A stretch of 64,000 nucleotides of DNA, taken from Mesaphorura yosii (Eukaryota > Arthropoda > Collembola > Poduromorpha > Tullbergiidae). Under the pieces are notes generated by a model, which was not told the origin of the DNA, searched no databases, and saw only the letters and a list, made by a program, of their open reading frames with translations. Both the position numbers and the translations under genes were made by a program. Position 1 is the first letter of the stretch. Each line of letters begins with the position of its first letter. This document shows positions 23,103 to 34,023 of the stretch, one piece after another. The DNA lies in NCBI GenBank assembly GCA_009869945.1, contig WIXG01000192.1, forward strand, positions 62,001 through 126,000. The letters run 5' to 3'.

Positions 23103-26100
23103 ATGGCCGACGCGGACGGTGAGATCAAGTTTGAATGGCCCGAGTACCTTGTGTTCAGTGCGGTACTGGCCTGCTCAGTGGCCATCGGAATATATTTCGG
23201 GTTCTTTGGTGGCAAGAACAAGACTAATGAGGAATATCTGCTCGGAAACCGAAACATGAATCCCATTCCAGTCGCACTATCATTACTTTGCTCGTGAGTT
23301 CTGCACCAGGAACAGAATTCTATTTTGTAAGGGAACTTCAAGAGATCTTTGACATTTCAGGTATGTCTCATCCATCACACTGCTTGGGCATCCGGTTGAG
23401 GTAAATGACTTGACGATATACGCGCCAACCATGCCTTACTTATTCGCAAGATTAACAGATTTCTTGCATCATTAGATTTACATGTACGGAACTCAAATCA
23501 TGATGGTGTTTTTATGCTACATTCCGCTCACGTGGAGTCTCGGCTATCTTTACGTCCCATTCTATTTCAATTTACAGCTGACGTCAGTCTACGAGGTAAA
23601 TGCACTTGAATTAAATTGTCACAGTCGCAGATAATCAGAATGACAACGACAACAATAATTTCCCATGAATTGCAGTATTTAGAATGGAGATTCCACTGGG
23701 TGATCCGCATTTGCTTATCTGTCATAAATATCGTGTACGCAGTAAGTACTTTTGTTTATAAACAATACGCAGAATGATTCATTGGGCAGCCTCCGGCTAT
23801 AATATTATCCTTTGACTTCAGATCTTTTTCATGTCACTGGTCGTCTACGGACCGGCCGTTGCGCTCAGTTTCGGTATGTGACCATAAAACAATGCGGTGC
23901 GGCTCAATAGAACTTCTTTTCCAGATGCAACCGTTACAAATGGTGTATATTTACTTATTTGCCCGCAGTTACCGGAATTAACCATCATGTGCTTGTTGCG
24001 GTGATCTTCGTTGTTTGCATTTTCTACTCGTCAATTGTGAGTTCATGTTCATTTCGTTGAGTCTTTAGCAAGTTTGGAGAATACAATGGCATAATATTGG
24101 CTACTCCGCAGGGTGGAATCAAAGCTGTATTATGGACCGATTCCTTGCAAGCCATAATTATGCTCGTAAGTATGGCCATCGTAGTCATAATGGGGGCCAA
24201 TAATGCAGGAGGAATAGCAAACGTTTGGAGAATCGCTGATGATGGAGGCAGAATTAGGTTCTTTAACTTTGATGCTGATCCACGAACTCGACACACATTC
24301 TGGACAGGTTTGGTTTAAAATGTCAATGAGACAAACGACATGGTCACTTCATTAGCGTTTTTACTTCTGCTTCTACTTCTTTCACAGCCTTAATTGGTGG
24401 CTACTTCACATGGTTGCCGATGTACGCCAATCAAGCACAAGTCCAGCGTTATATTGCAATGCCGTCGATCAGAGCAGCAAGACAGTAAGACTAAGACAAC
24501 ACTTGTCGACTTATGCTCGTGAGGCCATCCAAGTCTCAAAACCGTTTTGGAACTCAATTTTCTCTTAAAGGGCCTTACTGATAAACTTAGTCGGACTGGT
24601 TCTCCTGATGGGACTCTGCTACATTGGCGGACTCGGTACGAAACAATTATTGCCTTCGGAAATGGGAAAATGTTACGTGTGATATACACTCTTTAACAGT
24701 CATCTACGCAACCTATGTTGATTGCGATCCGGTAACCCAATTCGCGGTGATCCCATCAAACCCCAGACTGGTATTGTGCTTTAAACTTATGAACAAGCTA
24801 CGCAATTTTACAAGTGATTAAGTTTTGAACTGAAATCTAGGGTGTGGAGAAGGCGGACCAGCTCTTACCCAAATTCGTGATGGATACACTTAATGATTAC
24901 CCTGGGCTGCCAGGACTTTTTGTTGCTGGCATCACTTGCGCGGGGTTGAGGTACCAATTTTGCATTAAATTCTGTCGCCACTTGCCACTTTCCTCTGCAT
25001 TGCATTTTCCGATTTGCGTTATCCTTACAGCACAGTGAGTTCAGTCGTCAACAGTTTAGCAGCATCCATTGTAGAAGACTACGTCAGAAAGGCGAGGCCA
25101 AACCTATCGGAAACCATGTTTGCTGTTGCATCCAAATTGATAGCTGTCATAACCGGGCTCATAGGATTTGGATTCGTGTTCATTGCTGAGCAGATGGGGA
25201 ATATATTTTCGGTGAGAAATGGAATGCTTTCATATGATGATTATGATGGACGCTTTTTAAAATTGGGCGCAAATGGCACGTAGGCTGCAACGTCTCTGCT
25301 GGGGATTTTGGGCGGCCCTTCTCTTGGTATTTTCATTACAGGAATGTTTTTCCCGTGGGCCAATACAATGGTAATGCATTTGATAAAACTCTTCTTCATA
25401 CCTCGACTGCGAGCGTAACGTTTTTCATGCATTGCTCAGGGTGCTACGATTGGACTGTGCAGTACGTTTGCATTCATGACACTTTTGGGTGTGGGTTCGA
25501 ATATTTACAAAAACAAGAAACCAATATCTTGGCTGCCAAATCAATTGTTATCGTTGGACATCACCGGCTGTTCAAATAATCCGAACGGAACCGAGTATAT
25601 TCCGCCCTGGAATCATCGGAATTGGAAAGACAAGGACGATAATGGAATCACACGACTCTTTTCTTTGAGTGATTTATGGTACCCTGCTGTCGGTTGCATC
25701 ATGACGGTCATTCTAGGACTCCTGTTTAGCTTCATCGTTGCACGGTTTGACAAGAATTCCAACCCACCGAAACGAAGTAAACTCTTCGTTCCGCTTGTCC
25801 TGTCAATGTGGCTGAAGATTTGTCCAGGAGAAATTCACCGGCTCGTGACGTTTGAGAAAGATGACTTGCTCGGTACGCTGAACAATACTTCAATGATTAC
25901 AGGTTGCAATGTATGTATCATCCAGGTACTAATACATTCAATTTCTTCATAGATAAAGGCGATCAGAGCATGACAACCGGCTCCACAATTTCCAATTTGG
26001 ATGTTTACTCGAAAGATGTAGAGAAAAATGGAAAGCTTGGCAATGGCCTAGATAATGGAGCATTCGAGCCACAAATCGTGCCTGATGTACTTCCAGAATT

Positions 26101-26128
26101 AGCAGATGATAAACTTACTAAATTGTAG
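23103..26128 (+). CDS. Sodium-coupled solute carrier, SLC5 family (monocarboxylate/multivitamin-like)
   Basis: SLC5 proteins are sodium/solute symporters of the plasma membrane with about 13 helices and a LeuT-type fold. Fifteen exons: 23103-23293, 23361-23400, 23476-23595, 23676-23741, 23822-23873, 23969-24036, 24112-24307, 24388-24484, 24571-24635, 24700-24746, 24841-24950, 25031-25211, 25284-25370, 25440-25902 and 25953-26128; together 652 residues in one unbroken frame. Family marks: [81 protein letters not shown] and [16 protein letters not shown]. These fit the SLC5A5/6/8/12 branch better than the glucose branch; the substrate cannot be told from sequence. Two donors are weak choices: 24746 (an alternative at 24731 keeps the frame) and 25902. 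AATAAA at 26288-26293. Confidence 0.92.
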
Positions 26129-26287
26129 CATTCTTTATTATGCGCCAATTTTTCATGCTTCAATTTAAACCACTCCAACCAATCAATTTATACTCCACCT
26201 GCCTAACAACGGCACCACGCCTCGTGTATAGTATGTATTTTTAACTTAATATATCAATGAATCAATATTAAACATTAAAGGCACTTG

Positions 26288-26293
26288 AATAAA
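26288..26293 (+). terminator. Likely poly(A) signal of the SLC5 gene
   Basis: AATAAA lies 160 bases after the SLC5 stop codon and only 46 bases before the stop codon of the convergent chemoreceptor gene on the minus strand. The two 3' ends therefore touch or overlap. Confidence 0.5.
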
Positions 26294-26338
26294 TGAAAAG
26301 TCACGAAATAGAGAGGCCATTGTTGTACACAATATATT

Positions 26339-27672
26339 TTAATGATGTTTATCCTTCTTTTCGAAACTTGCCAGAACCCTCACAGTGGTGGTGATGATCC
26401 TTCCAACCCCACGTGGGGCTCCAAATTTCTGAAAGCTTCCAAATTCATGAATTTTAAATTTCAAAACTGGGTAGGATTTGATGTATTTAAGCAGCAACTT
26501 CCTGTCAGCTGGTGATATGCCTTGATGCCGACGCCATGAGGCCAAGAATTTATTGGCCGACTTGCTGCATCCGCCCATTATCAGGTGTGACATGAAAATG
26601 TAGATAGAACAGGTAGATAGAATGCCCATGATGGCGATGACACCAGCTCTGGTCATTTGATCATGATGGCGAATCAAGAGATAATTGCACATGACTGACA
26701 TCACATTTGAGATTGTATTCACCACAGCAAAGTAATCACAGACGCAGTAGTTGAAGAAGTCAATTGATATTTGCAAACAGCGAAAAGCCAGCAGGGCGTC
26801 GACAGGCTGTCTTAAAACGTCCCGCGTATAAATGCTGCCTTTGCCGGGTCTAAACATAAATAATTTGAATGAAATGACCGTTAATCAGTAAATCGCCATA
26901 AATTACAAGAAATTAGCATTTAGACCTAGTTCGGTTCGACCAACCTTATCTCATGCAGCCAGAAATGAAGTGAGTAGATAAAAGGAATCAGTATTCCGGT
27001 CATGAACATCACGGCGCCCCAATTGGTTAGGAAAAACCAATATTCAGGGAATCCCAGGAGAATGCGTACTGGCTTCGGCTGTGCTTTCGGATTGAAGAGT
27101 GATGCTATAAACAATGGCGAATCGGGACTTCTGAAATAGAAAGCCAGGGCTGAGGGCGGCTGGAGAATGCAGAGAAAGATTAGAGCAATCAAATAAGGCT
27201 CGCTGCCGTTGTGCCTTGATGGAGCATCGTCACGTACGTAAATTTCTACAAATGAAACGCTCCTTACTTAATTCAGAAGATCAAGATCAGTGAAAATTTG
27301 GGTACGGGGCTTACCCTTCAGCATCTCCCAGTACTGAAGATTTTTGTTGACCATGTGCACAATCTCTGTTCCCTTCCAGCTCACCAGCGTTTCAATCGCA
27401 GTGGGAAACATGGAAACTCCCACATATACCAATCGGAGTCCGAGGTTCACAACTTCTGTCTCGTTGTCCGAGGTTCGTAGAACGACTACGATTAAGATGA
27501 TTTGGTGAAGCCAAATAATACACTGGACTACGCGCCACAGAATTCTGTCCCATTTAGAGTATGATATCTTGATTTTCCGTGTCCTGGGATCCCAGTAGAA
27601 AGGTGTCAGCTTCAGAATGTAGGCGACTGTCACCGAAATTGCAATCAGCCGCCATGTCAAACGATTCAACAT
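26339..27672 (-). CDS. Divergent seven-helix chemoreceptor (gustatory-receptor superfamily, lineage-specific type)
   Basis: Three exons (27315-27672, 26945-27245, 26339-26849) join in phases 1 and 2 to give 389 residues, the usual length of arthropod gustatory receptors. No signal peptide is present. Hydrophobic stretches are spread over the whole protein: IAISVTVAYIL, CIIWLHQIILIVVVL, LIALIFLCIL, WGAVMFMTGILIPFIYSL, FAVVNTISNVMSVM and GVIAIMGILSTCSIYIFM. Other features are TPFYWDPRTRKIKI, SKWDRILWR and SWKGTEIVHMVNKNLQYWE, which I associate with expanded springtail chemoreceptors (memory, not a search). The C-terminus has the family-like order KFKIHEFG, then ITTTVRVLASF where insect receptors have TY-h5-QF. 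The gene is convergent with SLC5 and upstream of PIGS on the same strand. Ligand unknown. A different divergent multipass family is possible. Confidence 0.75.
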
Positions 27673-28255
27673 TCTTCGAAACTTCTACAGGAGTTATAAG
27701 GTGTTAAAAAGTATTCATGAGAAGTGCAAAATGCGTGACTGTACCAACGCCTTTCTATTTCCAGACTAAGCAGCAATAAACATTTCAAGGTCAACGACAA
27801 CCGTAAACTTCGTTGCTTTTATGCGGTTTGTATCCTTCGGTTAGCCGAGCCGGCAAATGGCGATTTGGATTGAAGCAGAATTTCCAATTTTCTAAGAACA
27901 CGCGATCATGAGACGAAAATATTTATTCCATAAATAACTTACACTTTATACTGAGCTTGGCTGAAAATGGAAGTTTCAGGCTGCATGGCTGAAGACATTG
28001 ATTAGAACATTAAAACTTTATGGTTGCAATACCTATTCGCCCGTAGAAGTATGGCTTTTTCTGCTTTCCATAATTTAGTGGCGATGTTCAACAAATTTCA
28101 TCAGAAGAAACATGTCACGTACGAGAAACGCAACTCACCAGCATTTATTCATTCATTTATTGTTTTCAATGTAAAACTTTCCAACCGCAGCGTAGAAAAG
28201 GTTCCATAGGTTTTACAGACGTAAGCAACTTTAATTAGACAGTTAACGAGGAGCC
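27673..28255. other. Spacer between PIGS and the chemoreceptor
   Basis: No coding exon seen. The part near 28140-28160 contains TTTATT twice, which reads AATAAA on the minus strand and probably ends the PIGS transcript about 100 bases past its stop codon. The remainder is the short upstream region of the chemoreceptor. Confidence 0.5.
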
Positions 28256-30447
28256 TCAATCTGCTTTCTCTTTTCTTAATTTCATTAATGCGACGAGTTT
28301 CTTCACAATCACGACTAGGGATAGCAGTACTGGAATTCCAACGGGTAGATAAAGCGGAATATAAATGGCGTATTTCTGATCATCTGGAAAATAAAGTTGA
28401 GCCAAGTTACTCGGATGATGGAATGCCAGTTCTGAGGATGCAAAGGCCATTTGAGCAAACGCCTGCGCTGTGATGATGTTTCCAGCAATTGCTTGAATGT
28501 ATGCAGTCTGCAAAGAATTCACGCTTAGTTCAACTTGTTGTCCGACTTCCTCTTTAACCACGATGTTTGTGATCTGACCAAGTAAGTTTCCCAGCGACTG
28601 AAATAAAGACAGGTCACTCCGTCACTCGTACTGACATCTTCAATTTCATTTACTCACAGGGTGCGCAGGAACTACTGATATTTACCTTCAATGTATTTGA
28701 AGAGGTTTCGAGCAATTTCTGCAGTCTTTTTCTAATCAGGAAGTCAACTTCCCAATCACGTAAAGCGGAGCCATAAAAATCTAATACTTGAGCCTCGCCC
28801 CTGTCCTGTTTAACAAAGCAAAAATATAAGTTCACAACTTTCACAATGAATATAGTGAATCACTTACCAATGTCGGTACGCCAATGAGATCACGAAACTG
28901 TGAAATGATTACGGACATAACTTGCGGCATCTGAACTTCGTGCACAACGTTCTTCTTGTCTTTGTCACATTTTGAATTATATATTTGGATGCCTAAAAGT
29001 GATTAATTTTAATCATTTACAGCCTGAAAGTACAAGCGCAAACTTTTTTTTTAAAATTACCTCCCCATTGTGGAACGTAAAAGGAGTTCGTGGTCAAGTT
29101 GGCTCGATTCTCATCCAAGATTTGCAATGGTGACACGTCACAAGGTGTCACATAAATTAGAAAGTTGAAAACGGGATTCTCCGACACGAAAGATGTTAAC
29201 TTTGATTCGACTGGATTGATGACAAGTGGAAGTTGATCGTACGGAACTTGATACACCCCATCGACAAGCGAAGGCCTTAAATTCAGCTTATGATAAAATA
29301 TTGTTTGCCCACGTGTGACGAAAGAAGACAGGGATTTCAATTTATCTACCATTGGTTGGATATAATCTGTAAATAGAACCCAAAACTTATTAAAGTTAGA
29401 ATTAAAATACTTGAATCCTATGAGTACTTTAAACTGCTGTGGCACAAACTCAAATACCTTGAACACCTTTTTCAATTTCCCAGCGGGCATCAAAAAATTC
29501 TGGCTCTGGTATAATTAACGTGAATAAAATATTGTAACTAGTAGCCAGTGGCAAAACATCTTCATCCTTCGTGTAACGGACCAATCTGTCTAGGCCGGAA
29601 GTCAATTTGTCATGGTCAACTCTTAGCGAATTTGAAACCAAGTAAATGTATCGGCAATTCCCAAAAACAACTTGGTCCCCGTAATCCTTTAAAAGTTTAG
29701 GTTGCCGAATCTAGCGATAAAAATTGCACAAAGTAAGTTAGGATATTTACAGCCATTTGATTACTGAATATTCCCAGCTAAGTTCAGCTGTATCCACTTA
29801 CGTTGTACACTACTAAATGCGTCTTGGAATCAGCGAACATTGGTTTCTTGCATAAAGCCCTATCAATTTCCTCCAGACTTTGACTAGACTCCAGAAGGTT
29901 TGACTCATCCACAGCTAAGGGTTCATGAACACTTTGCCAACCGTAACCTGAATAAAAATCATAAGCTTAAATTGAACCTTTGAACACGTACACATAATTT
30001 GACACTTTCTAACCTTCCAATGCTGCGTCAGACTCAATAAACCCCTTCAGCAAGACATTTAATGGCAATTGGAAATTATCTTCTTGGAACCGATCATGCA
30101 ACTCAAGCATATCCTCGTATGGCAACGGGACTCTTTCGACGGTTGTAGTTGTCCACCAAAGAGGTAGCCCGATCAGGAGCATTATTATGGCATAACTTGC
30201 AGCGGATAGCATGGCCCAATTAGCTGCAATTATATATGAATGCTAGTTAATGGCTTTTGCATGACCAACCTATAATTTGAAGAGATAGGCCTACGCCAAT
30301 TCAATTCTTACGAGGTAACTGATTGGGATCAGTGATGGCTGCTGTCGATTCAGGTTCGTATTCTTCGGAGGGTTCATGATCCTGATTCTCATTCCCGTTA
30401 ACGACGTCTCTATCATCGGATAATTTGGACGAAGATGAGGTAGCCAT
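28256..30447 (-). CDS. PIGS: GPI transamidase subunit PIG-S
   Basis: PIGS is a subunit of the ER GPI transamidase, which attaches GPI anchors to proteins. Eight exons: 30312-30447, 30014-30223, 29802-29947, 29458-29710, 29061-29366, 28868-28992, 28686-28805 and 28256-28597; total 545 residues (human 555). An acidic N-terminal tail precedes the first membrane helix with the diagnostic IGLPLWWTTTTVERVPLPY. The luminal domain has PLVINPVESKLTS, PVFNFLIYV and NSFYVPQWGG. The end shows SSELAFHHPSNLAQLYFPDD then QKYAIYIPLYLPVGIPVLLS, the second helix, and a lysine-rich cytosolic tail (RKEKAD) that could act in ER retrieval. No break or missing region. The start at 30447 gives a somewhat longer acidic N-terminus than in mammals. 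Confidence 0.96.
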
Positions 30448-33400
30448 CACTGATTACAGTTAACAGGTAATACTGAAAATGAACCAAACACAAACCCAGA
30501 TATCTGATCCTGATTTTTCCGATCTAATAAGTTGCAATTAACATGGCCATGCCAAAAGCAAAGAGAAGAGACTGGCACAAGCCCGACAAAGCTTGGTGAA
30601 TTTGAAGTCAGTCTGGAGAAACCGCACTCTGAATCTCGCCGCCGATAAAAGATGTTAAGAAATGCTTTGTTTTCACTCTACAACATGCTCAGGTACGTTA
30701 CAGTTCCTTCCGCCCTGTGTCGGAATGTCGTACGTAGCATCTTCAACTCAATCAAAATTCCATTTTTAGCGAAGCTGGGTTGATTCTAAATGCCGGCTTA
30801 TTAACGATAAAATATCACTGAAAAATGTACCCTCCATTCATTCGATTTGAAGAAAGCAAGCAAGTTCAATGCTCTGGGCGCACATTGTCGTGGTCGTGCC
30901 GTAAACTTGACAATCAACTAATTATTATGTCAAACGCTTAGAATCGAGTCATCCCGTAATCGAAATGTGGCCATTCAGGTTCCTCGTTAAAATTACATCA
31001 TTTAAAGATTATATGCCAATTGAGTTTTTGGTGAAATTGCTTGCTTGAAATTATTTACAAGTTAATTCAATTCTGTACTACACTGCACTCGCTTCATTGT
31101 GCTTTTGATTGTGTGGCTGATTAGAAATTAGTTTTACGCGTCGAGTGCATAGGGAAATCACGGTCATGATCTTCCTCACATCGTAAACGAATTCATGTTA
31201 TTGTTAATTGATGCTCACATAATTGTAAGTAATTAAGTTCATTTAGCACTTCAATTTGCTCTTTCGCACAGATCGCACAAAGTGAAATCTGTATTCTCGT
31301 TTCCTAAACTTATTTTGACTTGACTGCAAGTAGTTGACATAAAAAATGCTGATATACCATTTTCTTCATTCTTTAGCTCCACACTTCTCGATGGCAAAGC
31401 ACAACCGTACCCAATGTCACGACCGAATATTAGATGAATGAGCGATCTCGGTCGTACTGTCTCGAGCACGTTGGCCAACGTGAAAGGAACAAGAGTCAGT
31501 TGATTGAATGCCGCTGTTTTATGAGGTGTGTCCAATCTGTATATTTCAATTTAGCAAGCAATAACATTTCGGCTTCCTTTGACGAATTTGACGAAGCGTC
31601 CTTCGTGCATGTTTCTATTTCTTTTGATCTGCGAATTGCGAATCCTCTGCTGTTCACTTTCATATTCTTCAGGCCAGAAATCCGTAACCCCGACACATAT
31701 GCGAAATCAATTCGTAGAAATCACAGATATTATTGCGACAGGCTCAGAAACCCAAGTTCAATGAAATCACGTTTCATATAATTTCAGACGAGAATTAGTA
31801 ACAAAGCATCCAGAAAATACATAACTTAGCTAATTGGGTCCAATTTTGTACACAGAATACACAAACGTCATGCGCTTGAAGAATTACAAACTGCAATCAA
31901 ATGCATCAAGGCAAATTATCTTGGGTTCACGAGGTGAGACTCTGAATCGAGAGTGAAAATTGATAGCATTGCATGTCACACGAGAGTAATTTGTAATTTT
32001 TTATGTCAACAATGGTCTCAAGTCAAAAAAGGTACAAATTGTTGCAGCTGAACAAATGTAACGAGTAAGTAACAATGGCATGTCGGTGACTGAGCATTTC
32101 CGAGCGAGCAATGTATTTGTATCACAATGCCATTATTAAATTTTCGCTCACCTGAGCCATGACCGTATTATCTCATCTCAGGCGTGTGCCCAATTATGAT
32201 AAACTCACAATTAACAACACTTTCAATTGGGTGTAAGCTTGAAGAGAGTTTGCTTTCCAAATTAATTGCGCACTTAAATAATCGCAAATTACAAAATTGT
32301 CGCAATGTAATCAATCAAGCTGCCGTTTCGTCGCACTTCTTGAATTCAAGCTTCACAAAAATGTCATTGTTATGAAATATGAAATTGTGGCGTGGCACAA
32401 TGGCGTAATTTCACTCAAGCAAGGAGCTTAATTAGGAAACCAAGGTTTCTCTTTCGATTTAAGCTGGTAGGTTCAATTTGATATTCTGATTTTCTAATTT
32501 CGGTAGCAAGCACACCCAAATGAGAAATTCTAGATTTGAGAAAAAATTATTAAATACTGTGAGTCCATTTAAGCACAAGAATTCTGATCAATTCATTAGA
32601 AATTCTAGAAAATAAGGTTCAAAGACGAATCAATTGCTAGCCAAAGATTACGAACGTGTCCGTCCCATTAGCTCAGCATAGCAAAGGAAAGCTAGGACAC
32701 CTGGGCATTGATAATTGAACTTGAAGCGTTTGATTAAAAGGGCCTTTTGAACTTGTCGATCAACCCTCCGATTAGAAATCGTGCGAAAGACATTACCACG
32801 ATGCTAACCTTAACATTTACAAAAAGTGGCTGACTGTGCTTGACTTTATAAAATGAAGGCCGGTAATTCGGCAGGCACATTGATGATGAATTAATCGGGA
32901 AATTCCTTCTCCTTCAAGTCATACGTGTAATTTGCCTGTCTGAAAAGAGAAAATTGTCACACAAATACTTCTTCGTAGCCGCACTTACACGGTACGGTGC
33001 ATGTACAAATTGTTCACGGCTCTTGATGAGTTGCTGAGGTACATTTCTTACGTTATTTCTAGTACGATACGGCAGGAAGACAACCAGCTTTCAGTAAGTA
33101 CACAAATTGAAGGCATGAGACAAGTCGCTCAGCCGGCCAGATCATACAAACTACAAACCAGACGTTTTGTATGTATGTAAAAGCGCCCAACCTAGCACAG
33201 CCACATTGAAGAAATTAATAGTTCTTTAAACGTTGTGCTTTTAACCCTGCTTGACAAACAGCAAGAGCAAAACTTAAAGTTAACGTACTTAATGTAGCAG
33301 CCACTTCCTTTTGCGGATCCACTGTCAAGGTAGCGTTGGTCAAGAGAACAAGAACAAGAGACACTTCGCCAAGTGTTTGTCAGTGGGTAATCTGCTCTTT

Positions 33401-33567
33401 CTCGCCTTACATCAACTCGAAGACGGAATTTTCTCAGAGTTCATATCGCCATTCGCCATCACAGTCGTGAATCGCGGCAATAACACTTTGCTAACCTCTG
33501 CCAGTCGCCAGTGCTGCATTGTAAATTACATCAGTTGCAATATTACACACACATACCGGTGAACTAT
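30448..33567. other. Gene-free spacer upstream of PIGS and the small membrane protein
   Basis: About 3.1 kb of A/T-rich sequence. Open frames at 31251-31781, 32184-32375 and 33311-33562 have neither domain features nor good splice sites. I see no RNA gene or mobile element. It separates two divergently transcribed genes and presumably holds their promoters. Confidence 0.45.
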
Positions 33568-33574
33568 TATAAAA
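33568..33574 (+). promoter_or_regulatory. TATA-like box and probable 5' UTR intron of the next gene
   Basis: TATAAAA lies about 455 bases before the ATG at 34024. Downstream, a consensus donor (CCAG/GTAAGC at 33819) and an acceptor (TCTTCTAG ending at 34003) would remove a 185-base intron from the 5' UTR, placing the ATG 20 bases into the second exon. Position and splice signals are seen; promoter use is inferred. Confidence 0.35.
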
Positions 33575-34023
33575 AAAACCGGTCTTGGACTTGAACTTGT
33601 TACCTGCCTCTGCTATCTGCTTCTGCCATTGTGTTTGTGATCTCGGTCTCGGGTCTCACAATTCAACTTGGCATTCTCATTCATCCCAGTTCGACGAGGT
33701 TCAAACGGGAAACACAATCATTCTGTTTGTGTGGTTGGTTCTCGGTTAAGTGTGTTGCGAGTGAACTGCTGTTTTGGTTCTGCTGACCTCCATTTTACGG
33801 ATTTCGCGTTTAGTCCAGGTAAGCTGTCGTATTTTGGCGGTTTAATTCCATTCTCGCTTCAAGGCGCGTGTGCGTCCACTTGGACAGCGTATTCAGGCTT
33901 TTTCTGGCTGAGAAGAGACGTAATAGACGATTGACAATTCCTGACCACTGTCTTTTTCCTACATTCTTTTGACGAGATCCTCTTTATGCTTTCTATCTTC
34001 TAGACTACTAGACCGACCTGAAA

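Noticed and set aside
28256..30447. CD36/scavenger-receptor reading of the two-helix minus-strand gene
   Set aside because: The two-helix layout suggested it at first, but GLPLWW, INPVES and YFPDDQK are specific to PIGS.
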